The translations under genes and the position numbers were made by a program. DNA of 64,000 bases, taken from NCBI RefSeq assembly GCF_033807715.1, contig NC_084592.1:434001-498000 (forward strand), in the 5' to 3' direction. Under the pieces are notes generated by a model, which saw only the letters and a list, made by a program, of their open reading frames with translations, made no database searches and had not been told where the DNA came from. This DNA comes from Cololabis saira. Taxonomy: Eukaryota; Chordata; Actinopteri; Beloniformes; Belonidae. Position 1 is the stretch's first letter, and the number at the start of each line of letters is the position of its first letter. Of the stretch, positions 54,213-63,960 are shown piece by piece.

Positions 54213-54650
54213 ATTCTGGCGAGGTTTGAAAAAGACTTTGCAACAACGGGCAAACGAGTGATTATGTACATTCACTGAGTGAATATTATGAAAGTAAAAT
54301 ATATATTTCTCGCTAGAAATGTAATCAAAATGCATTTTTATGCAGAAACTAACTAAAAATATTGATTTTATTCACTAAAAAATAAGAAATGTCCGCCATT
54401 TTTTTTTTTTTTTTGATTCAGTCCGCAAATGACGACGAAAAGCATTCTGGGAAATGTTTCTGGCCGTAGTTCACCTAGTGAGCATTGGAAAACCCTCGAT
54501 CCGCAGGGCTAGATTCATAGCCACTACACTAGTTTTCCCCACTACCCCTAGGTGGAAAGAGGAATTGGGACACCACTACCCTCACGGGAACGCACAAAAT
54601 TTAGGGGTAGGGCTGAAAACGAGGGGTAGGGGGAGTATTGGGACAGGGCC

Positions 54651-54779
54651 TTACACTTGTCCACATTGTTCCAAATATTCATCTTTTCAATTGCTGTTTT
54701 GTCCTTAGAGATAACAATCCCCAAATATATGACCTCCTGTTTTATCTTTATATTATACAGGGATTGAAACCAAAGCAAT
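54651..54779 (-). pseudogene. Tx1-like LINE remnant, part 2
   Basis: On the minus strand the frame reads SLYNIKIKQEVIYLGIVISK and then an EKMNIWNNVDKCK segment, the conserved stretch after the RT palm. It joins in frame with 45283 if the L1 and the TIR element (with one TTA) are removed. Confidence 0.8.
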
Positions 54780-54784
54780 AATAA

Positions 54785-55005
54785 TAATGACTTGGTTTTA
54801 TATAGTGCCCTTCAAGGCACCCAGAGCGCTTTACAGAGATCATTATTCATTCATACACATTCTCACCGGTGGTTGTAGCTACGTTTTGTAGCCACAGCTG
54901 CCCTGCAGACTGACGGAAGCGTGGCTGCCATATCGCGCCAAACGGCCCCTCCGACCACCACCAAACATTCATACACATCCAAACACATTCACACGATGTT
55001 ATAAT
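54785..55005 (+). repeat. Dispersed teleost repeat (GACTTGGTTTTATATAGTGC)
   Basis: The block ATATAGTGCCCTTCAAGGCA, then GTAGCCACAGCTGCCC and CGGCCCCTCCGACCACCACC is a common teleost interspersed repeat. Class uncertain (LINE tail or SINE). Confidence 0.55.
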
Positions 55006-55249
55006 CTCCTACATCATCCAATATTGTCCTGTAAACTTGTTCGTGTGTTCTAATCTGCTACCACTATCTGCTGCTACTACCTCTACTACTAAATATATAT
55101 CACTTTTCCAACTGTTGCTCGTCTTACTGCCCCCTATCGGTCACCGCCGGCACTACGCGCTCTCCTCGCGTACAACGCGAGTGGCGTTGCCGTTGGTGGT
55201 GTACGCAAACAGACGCGAACGCAGGCACCAACACCAAGTATAACTCGGC

Positions 55250-55408
55250 TCTAAGCGGGATTGGATAAAGCTCATCAAATGTGTTTTCCATGTAAACCTC
55301 AATTCGGAATTACTATTTCCATGTAAACTCGAAGGAAAATAGCTTAATTCTGAATGATTTAATTCGGAATAATTAATTCCGAATTAAAAAACATCATGTA
55401 ACCGTGAC
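55250..55408. mobile_element. TIR MITE copy B, right part
   Basis: From GGGATTGGATAAAGCTCATC to CATCATGTAACCGTGACC the sequence follows the right arm of copy A (35980-36121). Together with 42866-43365 it makes one complete element, missing only about 40 bases of copy A. Confidence 0.8.
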
Positions 55409-55789
55409 CAATGTAGTCTTGTGACCACAGGTCTAGCAGGACGTGGCTTCTGCTTTCTAAACTTCAGGGCAGAGTATGAAGTTCAACAAAGCCAGACATT
55501 TTCAGAAGAGATCCAGACTTTAGGTTGTGTCTTCAGCATGCAGAAGTAAATTAATACAGAATGAGAATGAACCGCTCTTTAGTAGCTTTAATATGCGCTG
55601 AAAATGTTATCCATGATTCCTTCACGATGACCATTTTTCTTCTAAGACTGCCGACAATCGTGCAGTGTGTAGGGACCTTTAGGAAAGATTACGTGTTTAT
55701 ATTGAGTTTGTACATAAATAGAATTTTATTGGACCATCTGCATGAAATTCATTTGGGCGGAGACGAGAAAAAATAACCGCAAACCAGAA
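55409..55789 (+). other. Intron sequence, no feature recognised
   Basis: An open frame of 71 codons (55561-55776) has no recognisable domain. Confidence 0.4.
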
Positions 55790-56080
55790 CATGCTGGAAC
55801 GATAGCCGTCCATCATGTACCTGCTGGAGTCTATTCCAGCTCTCTTCACCTGGACAGGGGACTAGTTCACAACAGGACCAAATGTAGACAAACAACCACA
55901 CTTACTCCTGTGGTCAAGCTAGAATCGCCTTTTCACCTGAGGTACATGTTTGTGGACTGTGGGAGCAAGTTGGAGAACCCGGAGAAACTCCACACAAGGA
56001 GAACATGGAGCCTCTACACAGAGACTCTTGCTGGCAGTTGAACCAGGAACGCCTCCAGATGTGTTGACTACCCAGACTGT
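55790..56080 (-). mobile_element. Degenerate SINE-type repeat
   Basis: It contains CTGGAGTCTATTCCAGCTCT, GTTTGTGGACTGTGGGAGCA and CGGAGAAACTCCACACAAGG, the well-known teleost retroposon body with many substitutions. It is related to 40960-41150 in the other orientation. Confidence 0.7.
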
Positions 56081-56389
56081 GCTGTCTGGTTGGAATGAGA
56101 AATCAATAAAAAGAAAAATGACTGATTCTTACATTTTACTTTTTTCTTCAGACCCCATGAACCCAACACATTGTTTCCTATCAGCTTCAGTTCATTCTTT
56201 GATAAAAATAAATTTTTATATTTCAAACCTTTAACACGTTCCAAAAAAACCTGGTATGGAACAATTGTCAACAAACCTGTGAGGAAATCACTAGAATGAT
56301 TTAAAATGATGATCATTAAAGAAAGAGTGGAAGAGGTCCACATGTTTTTCCTACAGAGCAGACAATCAGTAAATCATTCCAGGGACCTG

Positions 56390-56720
56390 GAGGGATTTCG
56401 GTGTGTGAAGGTGACATTTTTTTACTCAAAAGAGTCTGGGATGGACCATCGTCATGGAAAAAATCAATTGTAGGAACTGGAGTACCTCAAGGTTCTGTAT
56501 GAGGACTTCTGCTTTCTTTAATTTAACATTTTACAAATGCCAGTTTACGTGCAGATGACACAGATTTATATTCACAACCAGTATTCCAGATTTCTTCTGA
56601 GTGTCTGTGTGCTCTAGACCAGAGAAAAGCGACAAATCAAATCCTGACATTCTTCATTACCTGGTATGCTGAACGCCAGAATTCCTTTTAAATGTTATAA
56701 AAACTTTACTGCCACAACTT
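56390..56720 (+). pseudogene. L2-clade RT fossil
   Basis: In shifting frames it reads a GVPQGSV block, then a weak ADDTDLYSQP (palm motif with Y replaced) and a SSECLCALDQ segment. Several stops. It is older than the L2 at 14808-25660. Confidence 0.65.
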
Positions 56721-57175
56721 GGATTATGTTGCAGATCTGAAATATAAAAGTAGATCAACAATAACAAATTAAATGAAGCTGATAAAAAAGCTGAGAAAAA
56801 AAGAAGAAACATGAGTTCATATGAAATGGAAGAATAACTTAAAGTTTACATTTTTTATTGTTTTTATTTTGTCCCGGTGTTTTCTGGTTTGGGTTTGTAA
56901 TTATCACAGAGGGCTCTGAGGAGTTTAAATCATTTTTAAGTGTTTAGAAGAACACCAATGAAGTAAAGTATGAATATGGGAAAGTGAGAAATGAAGCAAC
57001 AACGGTAGTGAAGACAGTTTTTGTTAGTTATTATAACAAAGCGACATCCACATTTGTCCATTTTAGTTTCAAAAGGAAACCGATCTGCATCCAATCAGGT
57101 TTGGTCCTGATGTAGTTTGGTTTATTGGTCTGACTGACTGGTTGTGTGATGGTTGTTGTGTGGGCTCCCCCACAG
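56721..57175 (+). other. Intron sequence before coding exon 3
   Basis: No repeat recognised. A pyrimidine stretch CTCCCCCACAG ends at 57175 as the acceptor. Confidence 0.5.
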
Positions 57176-57347
57176 ACACCCCCTCTTCCCCCTGCTGGCG
57201 CTGCTCTTTGAGAAGTGTGAACAGTCCACACTGAGCTCCGACTGCATCACCTCGGCCAGCTTTGATGTGGACATTGAGAACTTTGTCCGCTGTCAGGAGA
57301 AGGAGGGAAAACCTTTCTTCAGTGAGGACCCCGAACTCGACACCCTG
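57176..57347 (+). CDS. pknox1: pknox1 coding exon 3 (start of Meis/Pknox N-terminal domain)
   Basis: Acceptor CCCCCACAG at 57167-57175, donor CTG|GTGAGT at 57348. The first base completes the split Arg codon. It encodes HPLFPLLALLFEKCEQSTLS, CITSASFDVDIENFVRCQ and ends GKPFFSEDPELDTL. This is the first conserved homology region of the MEIS/PREP N-terminal domain that binds Pbx. IENFVRCQEKEGKPFFSED is closer to Pknox1 than to Pknox2. The exon ends in phase 0. Confidence 0.97.
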
Positions 57348-58109
57348 GTGAGTTCATAAGAACCAAAACTTTCACTTCAGTTATTGCATACGCATTTTCC
57401 TGCATATACGCATATACTGTAAATACATTGGACAAAACGTCCCTCATAGGAGCCACAGGTTTCTAAAGAGCCGTTTTGAAGCCTCTTTTTCCTCATTCTG
57501 CATTGCCACCATGTTGCCCGGGAAGCCAACGGGAACCCTTTAGCCGCGGCTACCAGCTCCTTCACTGATCCACAGAGAACTATCTGCAGAGCTTGCAGGC
57601 AGACAATTACAGCAGAATATACCATTTCACATGTTGACTCCATTATGAAATCAATGATCACTGCTGTGTTTAGCCAATTTGTTTAGTACAAACGAGTGAT
57701 TACCTCATTAAGTTTGGTATCGTGACGATTACGGATGAGGAAGTGATAACGGCTTTGGCTGAGTTGACATAGAAAGGCATTTATTGCTTTATACAAACTC
57801 TTCTGGTGCGATTCAGAAACATTCACCCCCTTGGGTGTGAAATCAAACAATTGAGACCAAAACAGTTTTTTGTACCAGACTGCAAATATGTTTATTTCTG
57901 CTGTAAAGTTGGACATGTTAACTTGGAGGTTGATGGAGATGGACTCACGTTTGCAGCCTATAGCGGCCAATTGAGGAACTGCAGCCAATCTCAGTTCCAC
58001 ATTGACCTCAATCCAGAATTTAGATGGTTGGCGCTTTGGCAAAGCTGTGGGACGTCATGGCAAATAGCAGACAGTGTTCAGTCTGGTCTAAGCCAGCGAT
58101 GAACATTTA
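57348..58109 (+). other. Intron sequence, unassigned
   Basis: Minus-strand frames at 57377-57661 and 57683-58042 have no recognisable domain. Possibly repeat-derived. Confidence 0.35.
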
Positions 58110-58918
58110 CAGGGTTCTGACACTTCCTGGAAAACCCGGAAAACGATTGGTAAATTTTCGAGTCCTGGAAAACATATGGAAAATGAGGAAAAGAAGGTAA
58201 AAAGTCCTAGAAATGGCAGACAAAGCGTTGCTTGTTAGTGAATGTAAATTGGTTAAAAGTTCTGCGTATGTACATCTGTTGTCACCTGATCTGGGAAACA
58301 TTAAGGCTGGTTCACGCCCCGCGTGACGCTACCAGCCAATCAAATCTCCTGCTCAGAGCGGAGCTCTAACCCAGTGCTTCCAGTTGACTGGAGCTAGATT
58401 TAGCAACTTTTCGTACGCTGTTAAGGATTAAATGCTTAGAGACAAAACTAGCAACTGGAAGTTGAAAAGTGTTGTTAGATGTGAGGTTTTTCTCTCCCAC
58501 GGCCACAAGCTCCTCCCTTTTCTGCGTTGAGTGACAGGCAGAGAATCGCTGGAATGGGCGTGTCGTTTGCTGAATTGGCTGTGTGCAGTGGATGCAACTC
58601 TGATTTCCACAGAGCAGGAGCTAATTGCAGTTAACAGATAATCTTCAGTGGGCTGCACTTTATCCAGTATTTCACACTTGTTTAATTGTCTGACAAAAGA
58701 AAGTAAGTGAAAAACTACTGTAGGAATTCTGATGTATTAAAATACTGTGTATGTGCAAAGATAGATGGGAGAAGAAATTAGAGAGATTAATGTCTTTTCA
58801 CGTAGACTTAACCTCATTTATTTCCACAGTGAAGAGGAGCACCCTAAAATAAAATGTTAGCTTAAAATGTCCCAGAAAAGTCCTGGAAACTAATTTCAGG
58901 GAAAGAGTGGGAACCCTG
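58110..58918. mobile_element. TIR element with CAGGGTTC ends
   Basis: The left end CAGGGTTCTGACACTTCC and right end AAGAGTGGGAACCCTG are inverted. TCCTGGAAA/CTGGAAAAC words recur in both arms. The CAG start resembles hAT, but the flanking 8 bases do not match, so the superfamily is open. Confidence 0.6.
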
Positions 58919-58975
58919 GTTTATGCCATGCTGCCCGACACTAGAGGCTTGTATTGGGTAGAAAAATAACGTCCT

Positions 58976-60230
58976 GGGCCCTCATTTAAAATGGACTGTG
59001 TAGGATTCATACTAAAAGTGCACGTACACTCAAAAGCCGAAAATGCCGGGCGCAAAAAAAAATCCGGATCAATAAAACCATGTGCACGCAATCTTTCCGC
59101 CTCATATCCCGCCCTCTACACGCCCACTTCAGTTTATGCAGATGAATGAGCCTGCTGAGCATGCGCAGTGGCTTCCTGTAGCCTGTTTGGCTTCAGGATG
59201 AATGAGAAGTATCCAGCCACCGTACTGAATTTCACTGAGATCTGAGATCGAGATGTTGAGGATGAGGTGGAGGACAGTAAAACTACATTATTTTGTGGTC
59301 ACAGTAAAAGTAGAAAAATAAATAGTAGGCTATAAAATAAAGCGTGTGAGTGGCAGCACGCCATTGCTGCGCGGAACGCCGTGAGTCCCCCGGCGCAACA
59401 GGGGGGGACATGTCCCCCGTCTTCTCAACATCATGTTTTTGTCCCCCCCACTTTTTACAGTTTAAAAACTAACGGTAGGATCAGCCATTAATTGCAACTC
59501 ATCGACACACCCTGAAGACGATGCGAGAACAGCCCCGCAGCCCCACTTCACCCCCCGCTCCCCCTCCTCCTCTCCGGTCTCCCCTCAGAGCTGCTAAGGG
59601 CTGATTTATGGTTCCGCGTCACACCAACGCAGAGCCTACGCCGTAGGTGCGCGTCACAGCGTACCCTACGGCGTAGGCTCTGCGTCGTTTTAACGCGGAA
59701 CCATAATTTAGGCTTACGCCCGCACCTAAAGGTTTCACGCGCGCGTAAAACTCATTATATATATAAAAAAATCTGTGTCCCTTTAGGGAAGAAATGAGAG
59801 GCTCCGTGGAGCCCCTAAACGCTCTACGAAGCCCCTCATTTGTTCTTTCCTAAAGCGGTGGGTGAAGGAGGTTCCCGGCGTGTCACCGAGGCTGCAGCAG
59901 CAGCAGCAGCAGAGTCCTGACTGACGCTGGGCTTCACACACAGAGGGACACGATCAGCGCTATTTTATTATAAGTCTGATATATGTTGTGATATGTGATG
60001 ACATTATTAAGAGTATGACATGAATCTGGCTTCATTTCACCACCTCACAGCCTGCGTCGCCAGTTCCCCGTGTCTTAAGTAAATTCTTACGGGAGGGTCC
60101 TGGTTGCCGTAAAGATAAGCAGATTTTTCGGTTAGTTTTTTCTTTTTAGATCCGAGGCTTTGCGTAGAAGGTGGCTTCCGCATCTTTCAAGCCCTTTTTG
60201 TGCGCAAGCAAGCTTTATAGATGAGGCCCC
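58976..60230. mobile_element. Harbinger-like element (GGGGCCTCAT ends)
   Basis: The left end GGGCCCTCATTTAAAA and right end CTTTATAGATGAGGCCCC are inverted. A short frame near 59200 (MNEKYPATVLNFTE) looks like the start of the Myb-like protein of these elements. 59390-59560 contains a G-rich then C-rich segment (GGGGGGGACATGTCCCCC) that may be a further nested end. It lies 200 bp before coding exon 4. Confidence 0.65.
59595..59716. mobile_element. Palindromic MITE (GCTGATTTATGG family), stand-alone copy
   Basis: Starts TAAGGGCTGATTTATGGTTC and ends GGAACCATAATTTAGGCTTA, with CCTACGCCGTAGG inside. It is nested in the Harbinger-like element. Confidence 0.88.
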
Positions 60231-60429
60231 AGGTCCAGAAGCCCATGGACCACCGAGATCAACTCTGGTGGATGGGACTTCTCGTTCACACGAACAAACT
60301 GGAATCTCTGACCAGGCTAATGCTGTTCCTGTGATATGTCAGCTGATACAAAGAGGCCTGAACGTGTTCGTATCCTCAGAGTCTCTAGAGAGAGGAGTTC
60401 AGATCTCAGGCGGTTCTTGTGTTCAACAG

Positions 60430-60621
60430 ATGGTGAAAGCCATCCAGGTGTTGCGGATCCACTTGCTGGAACTGGAGAAGGTCAGTGACCTCTGCAAGGA
60501 CTTCTGCAGCCGCTACATCGCCTGTCTGAAGACCAAGATGAACAGTGAGACGCTGCTGAGCGGTGAGCCCGGTAGCCCGTATTCCCCCAGCCAGCAGAAC
60601 TTCTCCCCCACCAAGACTCAG
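60430..60621 (+). CDS. pknox1: pknox1 coding exon 4 (Meis/Pknox domain, second half)
   Basis: Acceptor TTCAACAG at 60422-60429, donor CAG|GTGAGG at 60622. Sixty-four codons, phase 0 at both ends. It reads MVKAIQVLRIHLLELEKVSD, LCKDFCSRYIACLKTKM and LLSGEPGSPYSPSQ, the second conserved homology region and the start of the linker. LLSGEPGSPYSP is diagnostic of Pknox1. A longer frame is open across the flanking introns (60160-60786) by chance. Confidence 0.96.
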
Positions 60622-60698
60622 GTGAGGTTGAGCTGGACCGGACACACGGCCGGAACCGTCCACCAGGAGCTGAGCTTTAACAGCCCTCTGATCCGCAG

Positions 60699-60816
60699 AC
60701 CCCCACCTCCATCTCAGGGACCCTCAGTCCCCAGGGACAGATCATGGTGCCAGCCTCAGCCCTGCAGCAAGGCAACGTCACCGTGACAACCGTCAACCCC
60801 ACCCAGGTGGTGGCAG
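60699..60816 (+). CDS. pknox1: pknox1 coding exon 5 (linker)
   Basis: Acceptor ATCCGCAG at 60691-60698, donor CAG|GTCGGT at 60817. It encodes ISGTLSPQGQIMVPASALQQ and GNVTVTTVNPTQVVA, matching the Gln/Val-rich Pknox1 linker. The last base starts a split Gly codon finished at 60896. An alternative donor (CAG|GTGGTG) about 11 bases upstream would drop a few residues and break the phase. Confidence 0.85.
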
Positions 60817-60895
60817 GTCGGTAGTGCTCAGGTACAGCCCAGATGGGGATGACCATGATGCAGCACATTACGTGATACCAGTGTGTGCATTTCAG

Positions 60896-60993
60896 GGGGA
60901 ACCGTGTACCAGCCAGTCACCGTGCTAACTCCTCAGGGCCAGGTGGTCACTCAGGCGCTGTCCCCTGGAACAATACGACTCCAGAACAACCAG
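60896..60993 (+). CDS. pknox1: pknox1 coding exon 6 (linker)
   Basis: Acceptor CATTTCAG at 60888-60895, donor CAG|GTACCA at 60994. It encodes GGTVYQPVTVLTPQGQVVTQ and ALSPGTIRLQNNQ, almost the mammalian Pknox1 sequence. The intron before it is only 79 bp. Confidence 0.95.
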
Positions 60994-61235
60994 GTACCAC
61001 ATCCAGGGAGCCACATGACCTGTCACTTACACACACATGTTCCACAGGGCCCAAACTCCAACATCTGAATCTGTAGCTGCCCATGGTAGGATGGACAACT
61101 CAGTTTCTTTTATTCCTGAATCCAGACTAAACAGAGTTAAATGTTTGCTTTTGATTAAACTGCAACTTGACGTCCAGAAGACGTCTGGCCTTCATGTAAC
61201 AGTGTCATGATGAAGTCTTAAAGAATCCTGGTAGC

Positions 61236-61509
61236 AGGGGGCGCGGTGGCGCAGCTGGTAATGCAGCTGCGCCACCGCGCTAGCTCAGAGCTAGAGGGTT
61301 CAATTCCCGCCGGGGAGCTGTGGGTGCTGAGTGCGTGAAGTTCCCCCATGACTCCAGCACCCACACCCTAATAGCTAATCTGGCCAGCCGGGGCCCAGTT
61401 CCCGCTCACTCCTCAAGTAAGGAGACTTGAGCTCAGTGTGGGCGGAGCAACGGCCAGGACCTGCTCAGGTAGGAGCACTGGGGGGAAAATCAGGGTTAAA
61501 AAAACCCAA
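61236..61509 (+). mobile_element. tRNA-derived SINE with 15-bp target duplication
   Basis: Flanked by AAGAATCCTGGTAGC at 61221-61235 and 61510-61524. The head has an A-box-like GGTGGCGCAGCTGGTAATG and a B box GGTTCAATTCC at 61298-61308. The body shares blocks with 27737-28040 and 30535-30665. A perfect 17-base hairpin is at 61241-61280. It lies in a pknox1 intron. Confidence 0.9.
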
Positions 61510-61648
61510 AAGAATCCTGGTAGCTGGAGTCAGGGAGATGTTCTTGGGACCGTTATTGCTGTGCTCAACATCAACATTAAAAATGTTTGCAGTTATATTT
61601 CAGACTGAACATTCAAGGCTCACCTGGAATTGTGTTTGCAAGTTTCAG

Positions 61649-61771
61649 CTGCAGTTCCACCAGGACCTGAACCTCTTCAACAACGATGACAGTTCCACCA
61701 AAAACAAACGTGGCGTCCTGCCCAAACATGCCACCAATGTCATGCGCTCATGGCTCTTCCAGCACATCGGG
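61649..61771 (+). CDS. pknox1: pknox1 coding exon 7 (homeodomain start)
   Basis: Acceptor AGTTTCAG at 61641-61648, donor GGG|GTGAGT at 61772. It encodes LQFHQDLNLFNNDDSSTKN, then KRGVLPKHATNVMRSWLFQH and IG. This is helix 1 of a TALE homeodomain; helix 2 follows in the next exon. Phase 0 at both ends. Confidence 0.97.
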
Positions 61772-61853
61772 GTGAGTGTGTGTTTATGGTGTCACCTGCC
61801 TGCATCACCTGAGTGCATCAGAACTACAACACCTGTGTGTTCTTCACCTGCAG

Positions 61854-61930
61854 CATCCTTATCCAACCGAGGATGAGAAGAAACAGATCGCCTCGCAGAC
61901 CAACCTGACGCTACTGCAGGTCAACAACTG
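61854..61930 (+). CDS. pknox1: pknox1 coding exon 8 (TALE loop and helix 3 start)
   Basis: Acceptor CACCTGCAG at 61845-61853, donor AACTG|GTACGT at 61931. It encodes [20 protein letters not shown] and LQVNNW, where PYP is the three-residue TALE loop insertion. The Trp codon (TG|G) is split. The rest of helix 3 (the family continues with an FINARRR-type motif) is not found up to 64000. Confidence 0.97.
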
Positions 61931-62128
61931 GTACGTTGGTCCCTTCAAACCTCCACAATCACTCACACCTCCAAACATTGAAGTTCACATTTTCCACTTA
62001 AACTGGAGTACTGACAGAAGTTCTGGAAGAAATGAGCAGGACTTTTTAAAGATCAGAGAGTGAGTTTACTGATTCTGGAAGGAAGTAACTCATTGTCAAG
62101 TCTTTAATCTCTTTACCCTGGAGGACCC
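61931..62128 (+). other. pknox1 intron, unique
   Basis: No feature recognised. Confidence 0.4.
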
Positions 62129-62420
62129 AGGGGCCTCATGTTCAAAAGTTGCGTGGATTTCATCTTAAAACCTCACAAAGAAATCTTACCAGCTCTCAAA
62201 AACATTGAGGAGTTCAAAACAATTCATATACGTCTTCTTTGAACATCACAATCAATGTGAAAATGAACTGGGATGCATGAGCATGGCTCTCCTCCCCCAA
62301 GTAGATCAATTTGAATATGATAATTAGGATAAATATCCATGAAAACCGCCCATGCACACAAAATGGCAAAAGTTGCCGTTGTGTTGACTGCATTGCATGC
62401 ATGGTCTTGTAGTTCCATGC
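62129..62420 (+). mobile_element. Fragment of a GGGGCCTCAT-ended element
   Basis: GGGGCCTCATGTTCAAAAGT at 62130 resembles the ends at 58976-60230. The right end is not clear. Confidence 0.45.
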
Positions 62421-62466
62421 TATATGTGTTGTGTTCAGGGTTGTGGGTTTATGTGAATGTTATTGT

Positions 62467-63462
62467 TCAGCGGAACTGGAGCTGGTACAGTGAAAGAGGT
62501 AGTTGGCAATGATCAATCTGCCCGGTGTGTTTGACCACCAACCGGAAAGATTGCATAGCCAAGTACCATCTTGTGATGCGGCCATTGGTGTCCTTCATCT
62601 GTTGCAAACATCGCAGGGGTTTGTGGTCTGTCTGTAGAACCACCTTTCTTCCCAGGAGGTCATATTTGAAAGAATCTAAAGGCCACTTTATGGCCAAAGC
62701 TTCCTTCCCCACCGTAGCATAGCTAACCTCTCTTGGAACATCTTCCTGGTTATGAAAGCTAATGGTCCTTGGAGAAGAGCAGCTCCAAAACCCCTCTCCA
62801 AGGCATCTGTTTGCAAAATAAAAGGCTTTTCATAATCCAGACTATATACAGGACTGTCTCAGAAAATTTGAATATTGTGATAAAGTTCTTTATTTTCTGT
62901 AATGCAATTAAAAAAAAAAAAAAAAATGTCATACATTCTGGATTCATTACAAATCAACTGAAATATTGCAAGCCTTTTATTATTTTAATATTGCTGATTA
63001 AGGCTTACAGTTTAAGATTAAGATTCCCAGAATATTCTAATTTTTTGAGATAGGATATTTGAGTTTTCTTAAGCTGTAAGCCATGATCAGCAATATTAAA
63101 GTAATAAAAGGCTTGCAATATTTCAGTTGATTTGTAATGAATCCAGAATGTATGACATTTTTGTTTTTTAATTGCATTACAGAAAATCACAATATTCTAA
63201 TTTTCTGAGACAGTCCTGTAGAACTGGATTTGTACCTAAAATTTGCTGAATGTCCAAAGATGCTGCCTCGGCCTCCCCTGTCTACTGGATCTGGCTGCGA
63301 TGCCTCAATCCTGTCATATCTGATCTGTGCTGCAGATAGAGGGATGAACTGCTGATAGATTTCCCCAGGAATGACCGGAGCTGCTTTTTTCTCTGGGGCA
63401 GAGGATAGGATTCAATTGCATGGACCTTGGGCACTTTGGGTTTGATAACTCCATTACCGATA
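62467..63462 (-). pseudogene. Ty3/Gypsy pol remnant (RT end and RNase H), split by a MITE
   Basis: On the minus strand, 63462-63282 has KVPKVHAIESYPLPQRKKQL and RSFLG, the segment after the RT palm. 62846-62713 has DYEKPFILQTDALERGFGAA in one frame (RNase H start). 62712-62467 has KEALAIKWPLDSFKYDLLGR, VLQTDHKPL and GRITRWYLAMQSF, the rest of RNase H. The mariner MITE at 62849-63218 interrupts it. Several frameshifts. Confidence 0.88.
62849..63218. mobile_element. Palindromic mariner-type MITE, copy 2
   Basis: CAGGACTGTCTCAGAAAATT...TTTTCTGAGACAGTCCTG between TA at 62847-62848 and 63219-63220. Nearly identical in design to 33598-33981, including an A-run at 62911-62927. Confidence 0.93.
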
Positions 63463-63812
63463 ACCAGAGGAGAATTAAGGTAGTCATGGGCCCCTAGGCT
63501 ATTTTTTCCTCTGGGGCCCATTGTGGATCTCAGTTTATTCTTTACAAGTCCGAATTTTGAAAATGATCGCTCCCCACTGGCAAGTCAAAAAGAGTCTGTT
63601 GCTCTGAACCTGTCACGGCCCGACTGCTCACAGTCCGGTTCAGTTGCCATCTGCTTGTTTTTTCTTCTTCTATGTCTGTGTGTCACCCACCAGACTTAAA
63701 ATATCATGTTAGCTTTGGAATCTTCATTAATAATTGCTTGTCCCTTTTTTCTTTCCCCCCCTGCGCTTGTTTCTGAGCGCCACTGAGTTTCTTGTTGGAC
63801 ATTTTGCCGCTG
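63463..63812 (+). other. Possible hAT end, then unassigned intron
   Basis: CAGAGGAGAATTAAGGTAGT at 63463 with GGGCCCCTAGGC looks like a hAT terminus abutting the Gypsy fragment. The opposite end is not in view. Nothing else is recognised. Confidence 0.4.
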
Positions 63813-63960
63813 TAAAGCCTGATTTATGGTTCCGCGTTAAATCGACGCAGAACCTACGGCGTAGGGTACGCGCCGACATGCGCCGTACGGTGTGCGTCGC
63901 AGCCTACCCTACGCCATAGGCTCTGCGTTGGTGTAACGCGGAACCATAAATCAGCCTTTA
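63813..63960. mobile_element. Palindromic MITE (GCTGATTTATGG family), stand-alone copy
   Basis: 148 bp from TAAAGCCTGATTTATGGTTC to GAACCATAAATCAGCCTTTA. Nearly perfect fold-back with GCGCCGACATGCGCCGTACG near the centre. The cleanest copy in the window. Confidence 0.92.

Larger units (their letters stand above)
51788..54650. mobile_element. TIR DNA element, copy 2, with TTA target duplication
   Basis: The left end GGGCCAATCCCAATAC and right end GTATTGGGACAGGGCC lie between TTA at 51785-51787 and 54651-54653. It is the sister of 14-997 in reverse. Removing it and the adjacent L1 rejoins the Tx1-like frame. A second GGGCCTGTCCCAATACTCCC at 51929 suggests a relative nested near its left end. 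No transposase is recognised; 52800-53530 holds only T-rich and unassigned sequence. Confidence 0.88.

Noticed and set aside
60160..60786. A continuous 208-codon frame across pknox1 exon 4
   Set aside because: Only 60430-60621 matches Pknox1; the rest is intron and transposon end read through by chance, and strong splice sites bound the exon.
61236..61330. A tRNA gene
   Set aside because: It has A- and B-box-like words but no cloverleaf or anticodon arm; it is the head of a SINE.
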